From Cristatella mucedo (taxonomy: Eukaryota; Bryozoa; Phylactolaemata; Cristatellidae): a stretch of DNA of 64,000 bases. A program made the translations under genes and the position numbers. Position 1 is the first letter of the stretch. Each line of letters opens with the position of its first letter. Below, in pieces: positions 9,686 to 20,379 of this stretch. Where the stretch lies: positions 2,964,501 through 3,028,500 of the forward strand of contig WPIO01000006.1 in assembly GCA_009760855.2 (NCBI GenBank), written 5' to 3'. Under the pieces are notes generated by a model, which saw nothing but the letters and a program-made list of their open reading frames with translations, had not been told where the DNA came from and made no database searches.

Positions 9686-10190
9686 CACTCTTGCGGAGGG
9701 AATACTCCTCCACACTAAGCGCGACCCGGACCCTAAACCCTAACCGGTGAACTAGGAATCCGTTCCCACCTGTGCCGAGGGAATACCCCAAACACGCCAA
9801 CGTAAACACTCTTGCGGAGGGAATACTCCTCCGCACTGAAGCGCATACCGGAGTCTAAACCCTGACCGGTGAACTAGAACTCGGTTTCCACCAGTGCGAC
9901 CGGAATACTCCACACACGCCAACTCAAGCACTCCTGCGGAGGAAATACTTCTTCACACTGGGGCTGCTTACGTGTATAATGGGAAACGACCCAAATAGAC
10001 GGAGCCTGAACCAGAGTCTAAACCCTGACCGGGAACTAGAACTCGGTTTCCACCAGTGCGGCAGGAATACTTCACACACGCCACCTCAAGCACTCTTGTG
10101 GAGGAAATACTTCTCCACACTGAAGCGCGAACCGGAGCCCAAACCCTACCCGGAGAACTAGGGCTCCACAGACGCCAACTACGCCTAGCT
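9686..10190. repeat. Minisatellite, about 121-bp unit, four copies
   Basis: The landmark CACTCTTGCGG (or a one- to two-base variant) starts at 9,686, 9,807, 9,929 and 10,091. Each unit continues with GGAATACTCCTCC.CACTGAAGCG, CGGAG.CTAAACCCTGACCGG, GAACTAGAACTCGG and CACACACGCCA. The third unit is about 40 bp longer because of an insertion near 9,965-10,005. Open frames across it on both strands are by-products of the repeat. Confidence 0.85.
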
Positions 10191-10925
10191 CGCACAGGCA
10201 AATCCCTATGCCGAGACCACGTGCTAGCGCGAACACACAAAACACGAAAGAACACAAAATGCCAGCTCGGGCGCGATACGACCGTGTTCGGTGGAGTTCC
10301 ACCGAATCCTCCTAGCGCTGTCTCGTCCTGTTCCGTCCATCGTCGGCGGACAGCCCGCCCTCCTCCCTCGCTTTTAGAGAAACGAGTGCCCGACGGCGTC
10401 GAGGCGCAAAGCCGGACCAAAGACAAAAGACACGAGGCAAAAGACCCAGAGCGAGCGTCGCTCGACTCTTAAATACTTGGCTGAGACAATGGGGCAAGAG
10501 CTTAGTGGTATTGGGCCCGACACCATGGCCCATTACTGTAAGGAACTAATACCGGCACTAGGCCACTGGAATGTCCCCTCTGTCCAGCTTGAATGGCGAA
10601 TGGGTTCCAGACGATTCTTTCTTGGACCGAGTGAAGGCGGAGGTTGACAGGCCAGCCAACATCAATCAGCCGCTCCCGCGGGTATCGGACCAATTCTAAA
10701 GGCCGACTAGCCACCGCTGGTCAGAGAGCTTCCTGGCTTGCTCCTAAGCGCTTCCTCTCTAACCGCACTGACGCTCCTCTCTGGCTCACTGCTCCAGGAC
10801 AAAGGAGTTCTAGCCCGCCTCCGAACAGCTCTTGTTCGTGCTAAAATTCAGCCAAGGCCAGCAGGGCGCTACAATACTATTGACATCTCTTCGCGATCGC
10901 ACTCCGATCTGCCATAGCGGTGGTG
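10190..10925. other. GC-rich sequence without recognised gene
   Basis: Several overlapping open frames occur on both strands (for example 10,056-10,472 plus and 9,968-10,426 minus). They overlap the minisatellite, show no domain and have low-complexity Arg/Ser composition, so I do not call them. The region is missing from the other duplicate copy. Confidence 0.4.
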
Positions 10926-12850
10926 GCCTTGGCAGTGGCCAATTGGCCCGGTACACACGATATACAGCCAATCAGCAGTGGTCTGCAGTCCGGAAATAGA
11001 CGTGGTGTCCTGAGTCTGCCAATGCTGCACTGCAGCTTAAGGTGAAACCGCCCAGCACACTGGCTGTACAGGGGATTCAGCCAACAGGTACACGGAAAAG
11101 CACAAAAAATGTCTGCATATTTCGAATAATATTGCAGTGAATTTTCGACAAACTCGTTCACTTGTTTAAATTAAGCAGCTCTTGCTCCCCCATGACTTGC
11201 TGATCGGTAGGCAGTTCCTCCAAAGAGAGCTACTGTGGTTGGGACCGTGCCTTGTACGATGGCCAAGCCTCAAGTCATTTGATAATCTCGTTCAAACATA
11301 GTCACGCTGCTGAGAAGTCTCGGCAATTTCACAATCGCAATCACAATTGCAGCAATTTCGCATGCGGTTTTCATCTATAATTTAGAAACAATGCTCATAG
11401 TTCATAATCATGGCTTAGCCGCAAACCTCCTAGTTTGCAATTATGGGGCAGTGCACTGCAAACCACGGATTTTTAACCGAATCTGTGGGGGTTAGCCTAG
11501 ACCTGCTAGGGCTTCCCTACTCTGTTATATCCGGTCTGGGTCGCTATGCATGATGCTGCCGGCACAGTGTCACCAGGGTGATTGTTCGGGTATACAATAC
11601 TTTATAAGACAGACGCACGCGTTATACAGGAGAAACAAGACAATGCTACAGGAAGGACCCTATACAGCAAAATTATTATGGTGCGAGATGATGCCGCAAG
11701 CAGGCACAAACATGCCAGTTGCTCAATCGGCTTCCGAAGTCCAGCGATTACACCGGCTCCATTTTAAGAGTACCAGCATACGCCTTCAAAGATCCGGTTT
11801 GCTGCGCAAATGCTTAAATAGTCGGAGTGCACGTCTACACTTATCAAGAGCTTCTGCCGAAAGAGACCAAGCATGCGGTCAAAGTTTCTGTCCTCGGCCT
11901 GGGGGCCAACCCCAGGCGGCCTTTGCCTTTTCGAGGCTTCCCTCTAGGCTAAGCGACGCCCAGCTTGGTATATCAAATGTCAGTAGCTCTGTCCACACAA
12001 GAGTACGTACGTCACCATCCGGCGAAGATGCGTCCCGGCATCATCAACTGTCCTCTCTGTGAATGTGTCTCCCAACTGCCACCGAAGCTCCAGTACAGTG
12101 TACAGTGGTGGCTCATGAGCCTGGCATCCAGAACCTGCAATTACAAAAGCCATTATTTTGCCGGGTTATAGCATTTCAAATCTAAAAAGGTCTCGCGAAT
12201 ATTAGATGAGTTCAGCTCGAAAAATGTGCTTGCTCCTAGCAAGCTGATGCATTGCTGTCCTCTCTTTGGGCATCGTCTTAGTGCAGTGATGCAGAAGTGT
12301 CCCTCCTCCACACCCACTGCCGTCCCCAGACCGGAAATACGAGGCGGCTACCCCTGAGGAGCTGCAGGGGCCGGCTCTGCTCTGTGACATCGGCTTCGTA
12401 TCGGGTCTGCGTGTGCTCTGCCTGGTTCAATCAGCACTACTCGGCTGGCATCACTCGAATGGCCTCCTAGGTTTGTTGCCTTCACAGAACGAAATGTTTA
12501 CATGCTCTGTGGATTGTGGTCGTCTCAAGTGACTGCATCATACCCTGGGTTACATTTTTTGATCCTCTAGTCTATCTGCAGGTGCTTGTGCTATCTGTAT
12601 CACGGCTGCTCTGCCCGTGAGAAGGGTTGCAGATAGGCCTATTAGAAAGGGTGCAGGTCGTCTGCTGCTGCTGCCGTCTGCTGTTGCCTGCTGCCACCCT
12701 CTGCTGCTTGCTACCGTCTGCTGCCATAGTCTGCTGCTGCTTGCTGCCATCTGTGCCTGCTGCTACTGCTGTTTGCTGCTCACCCGCCGTTAGTTGCAGC
12801 AGCAAGCAGTAGCAGCGACAAGCAGTCTTCGGCTTCTGCTAAATAGGGCT
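10925..12850. repeat. Segmental duplication, copy 1, distal block
   Basis: Collinear with 57,755-59,650. Shared segments include AATTGGCC.GGTACACA, GCACTGCAGCTTAAGGTG, TTCAGCCAACAGGTACACGG, CTCTCTTTGGGCATCGTCTT and the CTG-rich palindrome at its right end. Similarity is high but with many small indels. No open frame is conserved between the two copies, so I call no gene. Confidence 0.8.
12655..12830. repeat. CTG-rich low-complexity tract with palindrome
   Basis: Impure CTG/CTGC repeats. The right end forms an inverted repeat: CTGCTACTGCTGTTTGCTGC (12,759-12,778) can pair with GCAGCAAGCAGTAGCAG (12,798-12,815) around a short loop. The duplicate at 59,440-59,600 has the same arrangement. Open frames here are repeat artefacts. 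Confidence 0.8.
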
Positions 12851-12999
12851 GTATGAGGCACCGAATGGTATTATAACATTTCACTTGCTCTCTGTCTGAG
12901 CTGCTGTGCTGCCCTCTCCTACGTAGGCAGATCACCAGTGTGGGCACTGGTCTGAGAGCCTCGATCTAATAATTGCTGGCCAGTGGGTTCCTTCTTTGG

Positions 13000-13158
13000 A
13001 CTGTGTGTTGTCATTGAGCATGGTACCACTGACCATTCAATCGTGCTTCTTTTGCAGCAAATGTAAAGTTTATAGAAACGGATTGATTTCTCAGAGTATA
13101 TCAAATGTATTACTATAATATATAAATAATATTTATAATTATTGTTATTATTATTAAG
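13000..13158 (+). mobile_element. LINE A 3'-tail fragment
   Basis: Contains the family A 3' sequence TTGAGCATGGTACCACTGACC..TTCAATCGTGCTTC..TTTGCAGCAAATGTAAAG, then a degenerated hairpin and a TTATTATTATTA tail. Only the 3' untranslated end is present. Confidence 0.7.
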
Positions 13159-13233
13159 TGTGCTATCAGTTCCATGCATTCCACAAGATCCATGATGCAC
13201 GCTGATCGAAGTCGAGATGATATCACTCTACAA

Positions 13234-13635
13234 TCACAGAAAAACCCAGCAGCACTGTCTATTGAACATTTCACCTGCTGAAAAACATGAAATTCTACAG
13301 AAAATTTGTGAAATGGGAGTTAGGCTTTTGCTGGCGAGTGCTTTGCCGTGAGCCCACTTGGGCACCAGCCTGATCGTTTGGCAGGGTAGTAGCTGATGCA
13401 ACTTCCAGCATTGGGTCGTGGTCGAGTAGAGGTGTCGCCATTGGTTCGGCCAGTTTCTCGTTGGCATGAACTGCAGTGCCTGGTGGCTGATCTTCATTAG
13501 TTTCCCCTCCACCTGCCTCATTCGAGGTACCGAGAGTGGGAAGTTCGTCCTCCAGGTCAGTAGTCGGCAGTTCCGTGGCCCTGCACTAAGCTGGCTTGCA
13601 GCGGTCGCTATGTACCGTGCTTGGCGTTCCACCAT
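13234..13635 (-). pseudogene. C-terminal tail of the Gypsy-like polyprotein
   Basis: An open frame of 133 codons downstream of the integrase in the same orientation. I recognise no chromodomain or other motif. Its position suggests the tail after integrase, possibly frame-shifted. Not an independent gene. Confidence 0.35.
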
Positions 13636-13799
13636 TGTTGTCTTTGTCTAAAACTCGGGCGTTGTTTCAGTATGGTCCACGATAAGCAGGGACCCCACCA
13701 CAGATGTTGCCAATTTGGTGAAAGACTGCTCCGTGGCCCGTTCGTACTAACATACACAAAGTCACCCACCCTGAACGTGGCTTCTGTGCGAGTACGGTC

Positions 13800-14340
13800 T
13801 TACTGCAGCTTTTGCTTGGTCTGAGCAGCCCGAATGTTCTGAATTGCTAGATCCCGTGCCGCAACAAGCTTATCATGCATGGTCTCCATAAGGTCATCCC
13901 CTTCTTCACACGGTTCGTCCACAGGCGACACTTGGCAAACATAGGCAAACGAGCCTCCTGGTTCCTGAAAATGGAGCCAGAGCATCTCGACTTGCACGTT
14001 CGGTAAGAAAAAGCACGTACGGGATGTACAGGTCCAAATCATGCTGATTGGATGTACAGGTCCAAATCATGCTGATTGCGACTGGCAAACTGGAAAGTAT
14101 CTCTACAAGCGTGCCATTAAAGGATTCTATTAACCCACCAGTCTGCAGGTGATACGGTGATGAGGGCAGTTGATCGATTGACATCATGCGACGAACCCAC
14201 TCGAGCATTTGTGACATAAAGTTGGTCCCACGGTCAGAGTGGACCTGATCTGGAACACTGCCCCGGTAGACAATCTCTTCCATGAACACTCTGGCACAGG
14301 TCAGTGCTGTTTGGTCCGGGAACGTTCTAGTCTCAGGTTA
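13800..14340 (-). pseudogene. Integrase core fragment of Gypsy-like element
   Basis: The minus strand shows VHSDRGTNF (the second catalytic Asp of the DDE triad within HSDRG), then SPYHLQTGGLIESFNGTL, where the catalytic Glu lies in the IE.FNGTL block. Both are hallmark Gypsy integrase motifs. The frame then hits a 28-bp tandem duplication (14,023-14,050 and 14,051-14,078) that is not a multiple of three and produces two overlapping frames downstream. Integrase is therefore broken. Confidence 0.8.
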
Positions 14341-15204
14341 CTTGGTGAAGCAGTCGGTGATCACTAGGATGTAACGATTCGCTAACGGTGTTAGTTGCAG
14401 CTTCACAATGTCCACGGCAACTCGTTGCCAAGGTCATTCCACTGGAACACTCTTCAGAGGCACCATCACCCATTCCCTGGGCTGCTTCCAACAGTGGCAT
14501 GCAGTGCATACCCTTACGTACTCCGGATGTCTTCCGCCATGCCTATCGTAAGTATAGCTCCCCCAGTCGGCTCACGGTCTTGTGGGTGCCTAAATGAGCT
14601 CTGAATAGGCCGTCGTGGCACTCCTGCTTCATAAACAACCTGAAAGCAGTAGGTACCACTAGCTGCTATAAGAGCTTTCCTCTGATGGTCCAATTGAAAC
14701 AACCGTTTGGGAGTAGCGAGAATGGCGAGTGATGATCGCCTAGGTATAACCTATGCTCCGGGGTGTAGTGTCCGACATCTTGCTCCTGTAACGAATCCAC
14801 TAGGCGGAGCAGCAACGGATCATTCAGCTGCATTTTCCTCATGTACGCAGGATCGGCCTCGGCTACAACGACAGTGCCTACGAAGCCAGCAGTTGCAGGC
14901 TCTTGCAAAAATGACAGAACATCCGCAGTGACGATAGCCTTCCCATACGATTTTACCGTATCACACTCCGACAGCTCTAATGCCCACTTCGCAAAACGCT
15001 GAGATTCATGGTTCCCTTAAGAAGTCACACCAAGGCCTGGCGATTTGTCAAGACAGAGATCCGGTGACCACAAAGGTACCTTTAAAAGTGGGGCACTGCT
15101 GCTACGACGGCCAACCCCTACAGCTCATCAGTAGAGTTGTTTCGTTCGACCTTGATTAGAATACGGCTGAAATAAGCCTCGGCATGCTCCTTCCCATCTG
15201 CCAC

Positions 15205-15396
15205 TTACTCGAGAATGGCCCCTAGTGCGTTACCACTATCATCCATGCTTAGTACGAATGGCAAAGCAATATCTGGGAACTGAAGGGTTGGCTTGGCACA
15301 CAGCCGGTCACAGAGATCCTTGAAGAAACTCTCGCATTCCTCCGACCACACGAAGTGCTCACCCTTCCGAAAACAGCAGGTTTTTATTAGCAGCAC
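15205..15396 (-). pseudogene. RT thumb / RNase H junction of Gypsy-like element
   Basis: Shows a W...CE..F..LC.RL...P.LQFPD pattern followed by FVLSMDDSGNALGAIL, the start of RNase H in Gypsy elements, with D in the first catalytic position. The frame is open for only 63 codons. Confidence 0.7.
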
Positions 15397-15834
15397 AGCA
15401 ACTTTAAAAAGCCTAATTACAAACTTGCGGAAGAAAGAGGCCAGTCCGAGAAACTGCCCAACATCTTAGGCATTCCTGGGTGGTGGGTACTGCACGATCT
15501 CGTCCACATTCTCAGGATCTGGCTATAGACCGTTAGCTGATGATATGTGGCCCAGATAACTCACACTGTCCCAGCCAAAGTGGCATGTTGAGAGCTTCAA
15601 CTTCAGACCAATTGTCCTCATCCTATCAAGGACCTCCCGAGCTGAATTAGGTGCTCCTCAAAGCACTGTGAGAAGACCAAAACGTCATCAATCTAAACCA
15701 GGCAAATAGTTCATTGAAGAACTAATTAAAGCAAGTCCATGGTTCGTTGGAACTTACCAGTGAGGGGGTGTTGAGCATCACAAAGCTCATCTTCTTGAGC
15801 TGGTACTGTCCGCTGTATAACACGAAGGCAGTTT

Positions 15835-16080
15835 TTACCTTGCCTCGGGGTGCATTGCTGTCTGCCAGTACCCTGGTGCTAGGTCAAGGGTGCTGAACAC
15901 CCCGTAATGGTTGACACAAATCGTCCGTTCAAGATAATGGGTAGCTACCCTGAACCGTAACCAAGCTAAGCCACCTATAATCGATGCGGACCCTGGAGGT
16001 GCCGTCCTTTTTTTGACTAGTACCACCAGTGGGTGAGCTCCACGGGCTTCAAGATTTTGCAATCACTCCGGAATGAAGCA
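15835..16080 (-). pseudogene. Reverse transcriptase fragment of Gypsy-like element
   Basis: Contains VVLVKK followed by a tract matching RT motif 2, then YGVFSTLDLAPGYWQTAMH, the conserved block carrying the first catalytic Asp (LDL). It is open for 75 codons; the Y-x-D-D region downstream (about 15.7 kb) is interrupted by stops. Confidence 0.75.
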
Positions 16081-17099
16081 TATCGTGAGCATGGTTGTCT
16101 ACCTCTGACCGGAGTGCCCCAGGTACTGGATAGGGCCTGGTCCAAATTGGCCTCGTATTATCTGGTGCTCCACCTGTTCTAGCTGGCCCATGTCTACGCT
16201 TCAAGAGGAGAAAACATCCAGATAATGGGACAGGAGATCTTGCAGCTGCTGCTGCTCTTGTGGCGTCCAGCTAGTTCTTGACAGATCAAAGTCGAGCTTG
16301 TCCGACCATACTTCTCTAATGTCACAAACTTCTTGGGCTACGCCTCTCCGAACCTCCGATCCGGACTCGTCTGGAAGCAGTCAACTATTCGAGTGCCTAG
16401 CTTGAGTCGGACCGAATAGTGACCGGCATTAATTAGGCCCGTTAAGACCCAGCCCCACGATACGACTTTGACCCTAGCGGCCTCCAGAGCCGCACCCATC
16501 CCACCAGCCCCCATTCGTTAGGCTCGAAAACCCAGTGTGTCTGTCGGAGTTGTCACGGCACATTTAATTTAGTGCTAACACCTAGTGCAATATTAATGTC
16601 TTCGAACACATATACATTGAACTCTGGTGGTTAGCAAGAGTGGTTTCCTCAGAGCCATCAACCAAGTAGTAGCTACAGCTTTCTTGTAGTCCAGAGTCAG
16701 AGGAGGAAGTTATTCGAAGGAGTCTTTCCCTAGTAGTACTTGGAAGCAATCTGCCTTCGGCCACATGCATTATTTACTTTTTCATGAACTTTGCCAGTGT
16801 GATTAGGACATTGGCGGTGCCAAGGATCTAAAGTGGCTCCCCGGTCACCGAGACTGCCTTCATGGTGAACTCCTTCAGCCTCAAGCCCCAAGCAGTAGGG
16901 TATTTCGAGCCGATTATTCATATTTCGGCACCGGAATCTAGAGGAGCGGCTGCATGCCGGCCGTTTACCTGTCGATTCATTTCAATCTTAAGCACGCCTT
17001 CCGAGGGCGACTCAAGCAGGTTACCATAGCTGCCACAATGATCAGGGACGCGTTCACTCCTATCCTTGCTACCTTTGAGGCAGCTGGCTCGCTAGGATT

Positions 17100-17650
17100 G
17101 GAATGCCAGTAAAATACATTATACTCAATTTATAATATTATATAATATATAGTACATAAATATAAATATAATATGTAATATACCCGGGAGTATTTTTTCA
17201 AACCACTGACTGGCCTGGAACAGTATAGGCTTTTGAAACTCCCAAAGTTACACTATATGCCTGAGAGTTTCAGCGATTTGTATATCACGACTTTATTCTG
17301 AAACTGTTTAATTTATTACTTGGGAGAGGCTGGCTACTGCTTAAACCAATGAAATATTTAGTGACCTATTAAATGTACCCAGACCAGGTTCGGTTGGCTG
17401 AGACAGGACGGCTGTAATCTGGTAAGGGTCACCGGCTAGGCCGGGGTCAGACTTAAACATGGCCGATGTGCGGTGACGTGAAGTCACCGGGGCTCTTGGG
17501 TAGGAAAAGTTGGCCGAGTAAATCGGCGTTGGAGGCTCGCGGTCTTGCCGAGTTATGCACCTGGATGGTTGCAGGCCTGCTCGCCTGCGATGCGGTAACG
17601 CACGCAAGGCGACGAGTACCCAGGGCCCGAGCGGAGCAGGATAGCACGCT
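17100..17650. other. AT-rich then GC-rich spacer, no gene
   Basis: 17,120-17,185 is a TA-rich low-complexity run. 17,380-17,640 is GC-richer with overlapping open frames on both strands that show no domain. It might be the 5' LTR or leader of the Gypsy-like element, but no matching LTR is found on the other side. Confidence 0.35.
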
Positions 17651-17654
17651 CGTT

Positions 17655-17862
17655 GTTAATAATAATAATAATAATGCACTTGATAAAGCGCCCTCAGAGA
17701 ACTCAATCTCTTTCTAGGCGCTTTACATTTGCTGCAAAGGGAAATGCAATTGAATGGTGAGTAATATCATGCTTGATAAGCAAACAAAATGAATAACATG
17801 GTTGGGGTGACATGCACAGGGTCAGCATGCAAATGTGGTTAGTGGCAGCATGCACGGTGTTT
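17655..17862 (-). mobile_element. LINE A 3' end
   Basis: (TAA)n followed by the family A tail in reverse complement (GCACTTGATAAAGCGCCC ... GGCGCTTTACATTTGCTGC). Nearly identical to 32,700-32,895, so it is comparatively young. Similarity to the body breaks at about 17,862. Confidence 0.85.
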
Positions 17863-17924
17863 GAGACTTGTATATTCCGCGTTACCTGTGTAGCGTGTTC
17901 GTGACCCACCCCCCCCCGTATGTT

Positions 17925-18040
17925 GGAGTCTTTCGGTGGAAGCTCTCGACAGTGGTGGACGTTGACTCCGACTAGCTAAGCAGTTACTCAGCTAGCCGGA
18001 TCTTTTACGGTGTACGCTCGTACTGTTGGATTCGGAGTCG
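17925..18040 (-). mobile_element. LINE A 5' part, detached
   Basis: Matches 57,078-57,165, the leftmost preserved sequence of the best LINE A copy (TTTCGG.GGAAGCTCTCGACRGTG, CTCAGCTAGCCGG). Together with 17,655-17,862 it looks like one insertion with a large internal deletion, or two fragments. Repeat X interrupts the same sequence on its right. Confidence 0.6.
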
Positions 18041-18325
18041 GTACTGTGGTTCGGCATACAGAACGCTGGCCCAGAACAACGGTTGATTGTACAAGGCACG
18101 GAACAGCAAGACGCACGACTGCCTTCGCCCCCTTCTCACACTAGAGTCTCTTTCCACTCCTCCGGTTGACCCCGATGATTAATCGAAGACCACAACTGTG
18201 CAGCGGCCGATCCTGATGGTGAATCCACCATCTGGCCACCAGCCGGGGTTACCGGCCAGTGTCCATGCCACATCACAGGCTCATTAGAGGAGCCGGCCTA
18301 CACTCAAACTACAGGTACAACGGCA
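18040..18325 (+). repeat. Repeat X, copy 3, uninterrupted
   Basis: Best complete copy of repeat X. The flanks GGAGTCGGTAC and TACTGTGGAAGCTGACTGA correspond to near-contiguous sequence at 57,178-57,215, which supports X being an insertion here. No coding frame is shared with the other two copies. Confidence 0.6.
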
Positions 18326-18329
18326 ATAC

Positions 18330-19030
18330 TGTGGAAGCTGACTGACCAACTAACACGTCTGTTCGCGCTTGCTTCGAAGTCATCAAACCTTCGCTAAATG
18401 TGTACTAAAATGGCTACTTCATCCCTTCATGAGGTTAGGCTTTGTTGGGCCTAGTCTGTAGACCTCAGCTTAGAATGGGATGCCCAGGCTCCGCCTTGCA
18501 AGAAAGTCTATCGGGGTCACTGGCTTAGCCACGCGAAGCTACTGTAGCTTAGCTCAGGCGTAACTCATCCTGACAATAAATCCGGGTCATCTATTAAGGC
18601 GTAACTCAATCCTCGCGAGGGTCGCCGATTAGACCCCACTCAGTCATTGCTTTGTCAGCTGACTGGCGTTCCGGTGTCTCGGTTAAAGACCGTTATGAGT
18701 CCCGCATTTGATTTTTACGAGTAACCATCTCAATATCGATTAACCATTATCAAGGTAAGGCATTGGCCGTAATGTATCCCAACGGTTGACACCTTTCAGT
18801 GAGAAGTCTCAGCACTGCTTTGCGTCACGCCGAATGTCCGCTGAGAGATAAGACAGTCGGGCTTCACTATTACTGGGGCGCGTCGCCCACTGCTGACTAG
18901 CGACTCGGAGCGCGAGTGCTCAATCTGTGGGTCGCACTGTCCACGGCGTCTTGAGCTCGATCCTGCCTATCGGTGCCTTCAGTGTCGCGAGCTCGTCATC
19001 GTGTGCTGGATGGAGTCGCTTATCACCTCT
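18330..19030. other. No recognised gene
   Basis: GC-moderate sequence. 18,320-18,420 resembles 57,190-57,245 and 60,520-60,610 (AGCTGACTGA.CAACTAACACG; TCGAAGTCATC.AACC), so it is part of a repeat I cannot classify. The remainder shows no exon or domain. Confidence 0.4.
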
Positions 19031-19039
19031 AGATGATTT

Positions 19040-19690
19040 TGCCCACATTGGAACAGCTGTAGGACCTGTGTGGTGATCTAGCTGATCGCTTCTCTCGATT
19101 CTTTGTGCAGAAGATAGACAAGATCAGGGAGTCCATCCCTGCGATGACAACAACTCCCCCCCCCCAGAATGCTGTTCCCCGCTGCACCTCGATGTCTTTA
19201 TTTATGCGGGTCATTGGGGATCTCGTCCTGAAGTTTGTATCCCAATCAAACAAGACAACCAGTCCTTTGGACCCTATTTCCACTGTCCTACTCCTAAGTT
19301 GCATTGATCTGCTGCTGCCATGCATAACTAACATCGTTAATATGTCATTAGCCTCAGGTCATGCTCCCAGCACCTTTTAAAAAGCTGTAGTCAGGCCACT
19401 TCTCAAGAAAGCAACACTAGACCAAGAGAACTTGAGCAACTACCGCCCAGTTTCCCTTCTACAAATCCTATCAAAGACACTGAAACGGGTCGTGGCGGAC
19501 CAGCTGAACTCATATAGCTGACCCAGTGCATGTTAACCCTAACCATGTTATTCATTTTGTTTGTTTTTCAAGCATGATTTTACTTACTATTCTATTGCGT
19601 ATCACTTTGCAGCAAATGTAAAGCGCCTAGAAAGAGATTAAGTTCTCTGAGGGCGCTTTATCAAGTGCAATATTATTATTATTATTATTA
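19040..19690 (+). mobile_element. LINE A with internal deletion
   Basis: 19,080-19,515 matches the start of the RT-coding region of the 55-57 kb element, including FFVQKIDKIRESIPAM, SPLDPIPTVLL-like and ASGH-P-F segments. At about 19,517 it jumps directly to the 3' untranslated tail with the GCGCC/GGCGC hairpin and (ATT)n end. A C-homopolymer and a stop break the frame. Inactive. Confidence 0.85.
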
Positions 19691-19964
19691 TATATCGAGT
19701 GGCTGTGGAGGGTGTAATGGTGGTGGTGGCTGTGGGGGTGTGGTAAGGTGGTAGTAGCAGTGTGGGGGTGCGATGGGGTGGGCTGCATCAGCTTGATGCA
19801 GCTGACCAGCAGGCGTAAACCATCACTAAAGATCTGTCCGTTGTCATCTGCCGGAAACAGCAGTCACTAGGTCACCCAAGTGGCTAGCCATTGCAAGAGT
19901 CTCACCACAGATGTCAGCTTTTTAATTTTGAAAATAAGGGTTGTCGAAACGCCAGTCAGTAAAG

Positions 19965-19968
<4 letters not shown>
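19690..19968. other. Spacer with GGTGGTG low complexity
   Basis: GT/GGTG-rich stretch at 19,705-19,785, otherwise unremarkable. Confidence 0.4.

Positions 19969-20041
<73 letters not shown>
19969..20041. repeat. (CT)n microsatellite, about 73 bp
   Basis: Perfect CT tract; the Ser-Leu open frame over it is an artefact. Confidence 0.98.
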
Positions 20042-20043
<2 letters not shown>

Positions 20044-20324
20044 CTTAGAGATGCACGAAGTCAGACATAGTCTTCAATTGCTCGGGTTGGTCAGACACAG
20101 ACAGTAAGAGAGCTCCAGGAGACCAGAACTTCAAACCTTTCAAGGATTGCATTCTTGGTCAAAGATAACCCGTTACGCGTTTTTCTAATTCCTAGTTAAT
20201 GCATTGTCATTTATCTCGCAATTCCTTCGTTTAATAGAAAATTGCCGCTCCTTTCTATTACAATCTTTGTAAGTCGTCTCGTATCAAAATCGATACCTAG
20301 CGTCTAATATGGCTTATTCCACTT

Positions 20325-20378
20325 AGTCTTTATAGCTTTGTGGAGTTACAGACGGAGAAATATTACATTGTTTCTGCA
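20325..20378 (+). mobile_element. LINE B 3'-end relict
   Basis: AGTCTTTATAGCTTTGTGGAGTTACAGACGGAGAAATATTACATTG matches the 3' end of family B (29,687-29,727). Only the terminal 50 bases are recognisable. Confidence 0.6.
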
Positions 20379-20379
20379 A

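Larger units (their letters stand above)
13200..16940 (-). mobile_element. Degenerate Ty3/Gypsy-like retrotransposon
   Basis: Minus-strand pol order is protease, RT, RNase H, integrase. A retropepsin-like region (16,921-16,590; LRLKEFTMKAVSVTG and ILGTANV segments) is followed by RT (16,080-15,835; STLDLAPGYWQTAMHPEA), RT end and RNase H start (15,396-15,205), the integrase N-terminal linker (14,908-14,666) and the integrase core (14,340-13,906). Reading frames change repeatedly and stops are common, so it is dead. No LTR pair is evident; 17.10-17.34 kb on its 5' side is AT-rich and 13.00-13.16 kb on its 3' side is a LINE tail. The gag region is not recognised. Confidence 0.8.

Noticed and set aside
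9968-10472. Open frames of 138-152 codons on both strands
   Set aside because: They overlap the 121-bp minisatellite and each other, and their Arg/Ser-rich composition reflects GC-rich repeats.
12655-12830. Coding poly-Cys/Leu or poly-Gln protein
   Set aside because: All frames are open only because of CTG/CAG repetition, and the frames are not conserved in the duplicate at 59.4-59.6 kb.
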